23,758 nt of DNA from an uncultured Clostridia bacterium (GTDB lineage Bacteria; Bacillota; Clostridia; Christensenellales; CAG-314): positions 1 through 23,758 of the forward strand of contig CAKPPA010000002.1 of NCBI GenBank assembly GCA_934177025.1, written 5' to 3'. The position numbers and the translations under genes are program-made. Below are positions 22,511 to 23,758 of this stretch, in pieces. Within the stretch, counting starts at the first letter, position 1, and every line of letters starts with the position of its first letter. The notes below the pieces were generated by a model. That model made no database searches. It was not told the origin of the DNA and saw only the letters and a list, made by a program, of their open reading frames with translations.

Positions 22511-22567
22511 GAATCCACGCAACAAAGGAATTGCGTGAAAAGTGGAAAAGTTGCGGAAAGGCGTTCC
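22511..22567 (+). repeat. Module 2 repeat, diverged third copy
   Basis: It contains CCACGCAACAAAGGAATTGCGTG, whose arms CACGCAA/TTGCGTG form a hairpin. It then has GAAAAGTGG and the 20-base word shared with 12254-12273. Pairing of the GCAA/TTGC stem is kept although the bases around it differ. Confidence 0.75.
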
Positions 22568-22640
22568 GCCGCTCCCCTTGGCGAAAAAGGAAAGTTAAGG
22601 GGCTACGAATTTTTGTGACAAAGGGAGGAAGCCGTGTCAC

Positions 22641-22669
22641 TTGACTTTCCCTCCCTGTTTGCATGTAGT
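22641..22669 (+). promoter_or_regulatory. Promoter of small RNA A
   Basis: TTGACT (22641-22646), 17 nt, TGTAGT (22664-22669). Two overlapping inverted repeats lie here: GTGACA/TGTCAC (22615-22640) and AGGGAGG/CCTCCCT (22622-22656). The second spans the -35 box. Confidence 0.55.
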
Positions 22670-22675
22670 AATTAA

Positions 22676-22737
22676 GGTAGCACGGCATTTCCTACTGATT
22701 GCGAGAAGATAATGCTTCTTGTGGGTGCTACTTTTTT
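22676..22737 (+). ncRNA. Small RNA A of the tandem array (about 62 nt)
   Basis: The RNA starts near GGTAGCAC. GTAGCAC (22677-22683) pairs with GTGCTAC (22725-22731), followed at once by TTTTTT. Inside, CTAC pairs with GTGG and AGAAG pairs with CTTCT around a 6-nt loop, so the whole RNA is one branched rod that doubles as its own terminator. There is no start codon with a ribosome binding site. It resembles no RNA family I know. Confidence 0.6.
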
Positions 22738-22764
22738 GTCTCTTTTTCGGGGCTTCCACGGCAT

Positions 22765-22793
22765 TTGACAATTTTTCTGTTTTTTGCTATCTT
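22765..22793 (+). promoter_or_regulatory. Promoter of small RNA B
   Basis: Consensus TTGACA (22765-22770), 17 nt, TATCTT (22788-22793) with extended TGC. It is preceded by GGCTTCCACGGCAT, the same element that precedes RNAs C and E. Confidence 0.75.
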
Positions 22794-22799
22794 TTAGGC

Positions 22800-22894
22800 A
22801 AGGTAAGCACACTCTTTCAAAGAGGTTGTCAGGGTTCCGCAATAAGAACGACTGACAGTGCATTGAGAAGTAACAAAATTGTTACTTCTTTTTT
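22800..22894 (+). ncRNA. Small RNA B of the tandem array (about 95 nt)
   Basis: Predicted three-way junction: GCAC (22807-22810) pairs with GTGC (22858-22861). It encloses hairpin 1 CTCTT-TCA-AAGAG (22812-22824) and hairpin 2 TGTCAG/CTGACA (22827-22857) with an inner GTTC/GAAC stem. A separate terminator stem of 10-11 bp (AGAAGTAACAA with its complement, 22866-22889) runs into TTTTTT. No coding potential with a ribosome binding site is visible. Confidence 0.7.
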
Positions 22895-22921
22895 GTCTCT
22901 TTTTCGGGGCTTCCACGGCAT

Positions 22922-22950
22922 TTGACAATTTTTTTGTTTTTTGCTATCCT
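22922..22950 (+). promoter_or_regulatory. Promoter of small RNA C
   Basis: TTGACA (22922-22927), 17 nt, TATCCT (22945-22950) with extended TGC. It is nearly identical to the promoters of RNAs B and E. Confidence 0.75.
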
Positions 22951-22956
22951 TTTTTC

Positions 22957-23043
22957 AAGGTAGCGAACTCAACCGAGTTTCGGTTGTTTATTGTCGGCTT
23001 TGTTCCGACCCGCACACAAGAGAGAATGCTTTCTCTCTTTTTT
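22957..23043 (+). ncRNA. Small RNA C of the tandem array (about 87 nt)
   Basis: It starts CAAGGTAGCG like RNA E. Hairpin 1 is CAACCGA-GTT-TCGGTTG (22970-22986), and hairpin 2 is GTCGG-CTTTGTT-CCGAC (22993-23009). A short GCG/CGC closing stem (22963-22965 with 23011-23013) is extended by GT/AC. The terminator AAGAGAGAA/TTCTCTCTT (23018-23039) runs into TTTTTT. The branching plan matches RNA B although the bases differ. Confidence 0.7.
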
Positions 23044-23051
23044 ATTTTATT

Positions 23052-23079
23052 TTGTCAAATATAAAAATTATGCTATCCT
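23052..23079 (+). promoter_or_regulatory. Promoter of small RNA D
   Basis: TTGTCA (23052-23057), 16 nt, TATCCT (23074-23079) with extended TGC. It differs from the B/C/E promoter type and matches that of RNA F. Confidence 0.55.
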
Positions 23080-23086
23080 GCATTCT

Positions 23087-23136
23087 AGGAAGTAAACCTG
23101 AGGAAACCAACGACTACTGCCAATAGGGTGCTTCCA
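23087..23136 (+). ncRNA. Small RNA D of the tandem array (about 50 nt, possibly degenerate)
   Basis: GGAAG (23088-23092) pairs with CTTCC (23131-23135), and CCT with AGG. The central hairpin seen in RNA F is not kept, and no U-tract follows the outer stem. It may read through into RNA E or be decaying. It shares GTAAACCTG and CAATAGG with RNA F. Confidence 0.45.
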
Positions 23137-23142
23137 CGGCAT

Positions 23143-23171
23143 TTGACAATTTTTCTGTTTTTTGCTATCCT
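23143..23171 (+). promoter_or_regulatory. Promoter of small RNA E
   Basis: TTGACA (23143-23148), 17 nt, TATCCT (23166-23171) with extended TGC. It is preceded by GCTTCCACGGCAT. Confidence 0.75.
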
Positions 23172-23177
23172 TTTTTC

Positions 23178-23272
23178 AAGGTAGCGAACTCAACCGAGTT
23201 TCGGTTGTTTATTGTCGGCACTTTCTAGTGTATCCGACCCGCACACAAGAGAGAATGCTTTCTCTCTTTTTT
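23178..23272 (+). ncRNA. Small RNA E of the tandem array (about 95 nt), paralogue of RNA C
   Basis: It is nearly identical to RNA C except in the loop of hairpin 2. There CTTTGTT is replaced by a longer segment in which CACT (23219-23222) pairs with AGTG (23227-23230), inside the conserved GTCGG/CCGAC stem. Hairpin 1 (23191-23207) and the terminator (23247-23272) are the same as in C. Confidence 0.7.
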
Positions 23273-23275
23273 ATT

Positions 23276-23303
23276 TTGCCAAATATAAAAATCAGGCTAT
23301 CCT
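23276..23303 (+). promoter_or_regulatory. Promoter of small RNA F
   Basis: TTGCCA (23276-23281), 16 nt, TATCCT (23298-23303). The spacer AATATAAAAATCAGGC resembles that of RNA D. Confidence 0.55.
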
Positions 23304-23309
23304 GCGTTC

Positions 23310-23366
23310 CGGAGAGTAAACCTGTGGTAGCCAATGACTACCGACAATAGGTTATTTCCTTTTTTT
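23310..23366 (+). ncRNA. Small RNA F of the tandem array (about 56 nt), paralogue of RNA D
   Basis: Nested pairing: GGA (23311-23313) with TCC (23357-23359), AACCT (23319-23323) with AGGTT (23349-23353), and GGTAG (23326-23330) with CTACC (23338-23342) around a 7-nt loop. It is followed at once by TTTTTTT. Its 3' end overlaps, on the opposite strand, the stop codon of the gene remnant at 23352. Confidence 0.6.
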
Positions 23367-23547
23367 ATGCCGTTCCAAATATTGCAGAATTCGTCTTTTC
23401 TCCTCTTCCGCCAAAACATCATCTTCCCATATTTCGCTGAAAATCCTTTTGTCATCCTAACGTAATTTATCTCGGATATATGCCGCACTTAAATTCAAGG
23501 CAGAAAAAAGCCTGTTTTCCTTAGTTTCGTAAGAAAAAAACAGGCTT
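23352..23547 (-). pseudogene. Remnant of an unidentified gene, C-terminal part with internal stop
   Basis: One minus-strand frame reads about 29 codons (ending SALNLSAAYIRDKLR), meets TAG at 23459-23457, then continues DDKRIFSEIWEDDVLAEEEK and ends RRILQYLERHKKRK with TAA at 23354-23352. The charged, helical C-terminus looks like real protein. There is no start codon or ribosome binding site, and the fragment abuts the tRNA-Arg 3' end. I do not recognise the family. The upstream half overlaps the tRNA terminator and may be chance. Confidence 0.35.
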
Positions 23548-23548
23548 T
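23504..23548 (-). terminator. Intrinsic terminator of tRNA-Arg
   Basis: On the minus strand AAAGCCTGTTTT pairs with AAAACAGGCTTT, with an inner CTTA/TAAG stem, followed by a U-tract. It starts right after the encoded CCA end. Confidence 0.88.
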
Positions 23549-23625
23549 TGGTGCACCGTAAGGAACTCGAATCCCTAGCCTTTTGGTCCGTAGCCAAACG
23601 CTCTATCCAATTGAGCTAACGGTGC
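23549..23625 (-). tRNA. tRNA-Arg (anticodon ACG), CCA encoded
   Basis: On the minus strand the acceptor arms GCACCGT and ACGGTGC pair perfectly, with discriminator A and encoded CCA. The D arm is AGCTCAATTGGATAGAGC. The anticodon stem TTTGG/CCAAA holds loop CTACGGA, giving anticodon ACG for Arg codon CGU (and CGC/CGA after A-to-I editing). The T arm contains the standard GTTCGA-like segment (reads ATTCGAGT). An AT-rich stretch upstream (about 23670-23690) probably holds its promoter, and a GGCGG-TACG-CCGCC hairpin lies just before the 5' end. Confidence 0.97.
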
Positions 23626-23758
23626 ATATCAAGTTTTTGGCGGCGTACCGCCGAAATTTTGGAAAAGATGGAACATATATAATATATTCTTTCAAAATTC
23701 TTTTCCGAATCGGTTGCCTAAATTCCGTTTTTAATGGTAGAATAACCGAAACAAACGG
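23626..23758. other. Right-edge intergenic region
   Basis: It holds the tRNA upstream region on the minus strand, including the hairpin GGCGG-TACG-CCGCC (about 23638-23653). On the plus strand it holds a possible outgoing promoter TTGCCT, 18 nt, TAGAAT near the end. No gene begins within the window. Confidence 0.4.

Noticed and set aside
22719..23350. Hydrophobic plus-strand ORFs of 61-68 codons in the RNA array (for example 22719-22925, 22879-23064, 23162-23350)
   Set aside because: They begin at poor start codons without ribosome binding sites and run through promoters and terminators. Their similarity to one another follows from the repeated promoter DNA.
22676..23366. CRISPR array, T-box or known riboswitch explanation for the RNA array
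   Set aside because: There are no equal repeats with unique spacers, no T-box GGTGG-type core and no downstream gene under control. Each unit has its own promoter.

Overview
The window looks like chromosomal DNA of a spore-forming Bacillota (Clostridia-type) bacterium. The grounds are a Spo0A homologue, an AsnA-type asparagine synthetase, TrpB2, a DegV protein, strong SigA-like promoters with purine-rich Shine-Dalgarno sites, and many intrinsic terminators. I cannot name the species. Most protein genes are moderately GC-rich (about 50-55% in lines I counted by hand). Three stretches are clearly AT-richer and may have been acquired: the left-edge methylase (1-677), a two-gene cassette (about 11.2-12.1 kb) and the right-hand RNA array (22.6-23.4 kb).

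Layout. 1-677: truncated HTH-Dam-type adenine methylase (minus). 881-2000: a minus-strand pair, a membrane-anchored protein then ung. 2151-5137: a YbhN/LPG-synthase-TM membrane protein and a GPH-type sugar symporter (plus). 5647-7776: asnA and ltaE. 8271-10637: trpB2, behind a leader with a short ORF and a terminator, then a DegV protein. 10.64-12.48 kb: terminators, 58-bp direct repeats, a short structured leader RNA and two small exported or anchored proteins. 12485-15327: spo0A, a GntR/FCD regulator and a ROK sugar kinase. 15510-19220: an unrecognised protein, thpR (minus), a membrane-anchored protein possibly of molybdopterin-domain fold, and an M1-family metallopeptidase lipoprotein. 19648-22358: an ECF-like sigma factor overlapping an RsgI-like anti-sigma protein with seven PepSY-like repeats. 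22.6-23.4 kb: a protein-free tandem array of six small promoter-RNA units, followed by a minus-strand gene remnant and tRNA-Arg(ACG).

The most unusual content is as follows. (1) Six short RNA units lie in about 730 bp. Each has a SigA-like promoter and a predicted fold, and five of the six have a U-tract terminator. A loop insertion between two copies forms an extra helix and leaves the rest of the fold intact. A related promoter-leader sits 11 kb upstream, before the two-gene cassette. (2) Spo0A has Glu at the phosphoacceptor Asp position and Asn at the second acidic-pocket position, while the output domain looks intact. Perfect TGTCGAA (0A-box core) words sit in several intergenic regions, including the spo0A upstream region. 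(3) The sigma/anti-sigma pair carries an alternating ABABABA PepSY array and a conserved Asn-Pro like the RsgI self-cleavage site. (4) Long, strongly strand-biased purine tracts fill three intergenic regions. (5) A multi-part repeat family ends several transcription units.

All calls come from reading the sequence. No database search, folding program or expression data was available.
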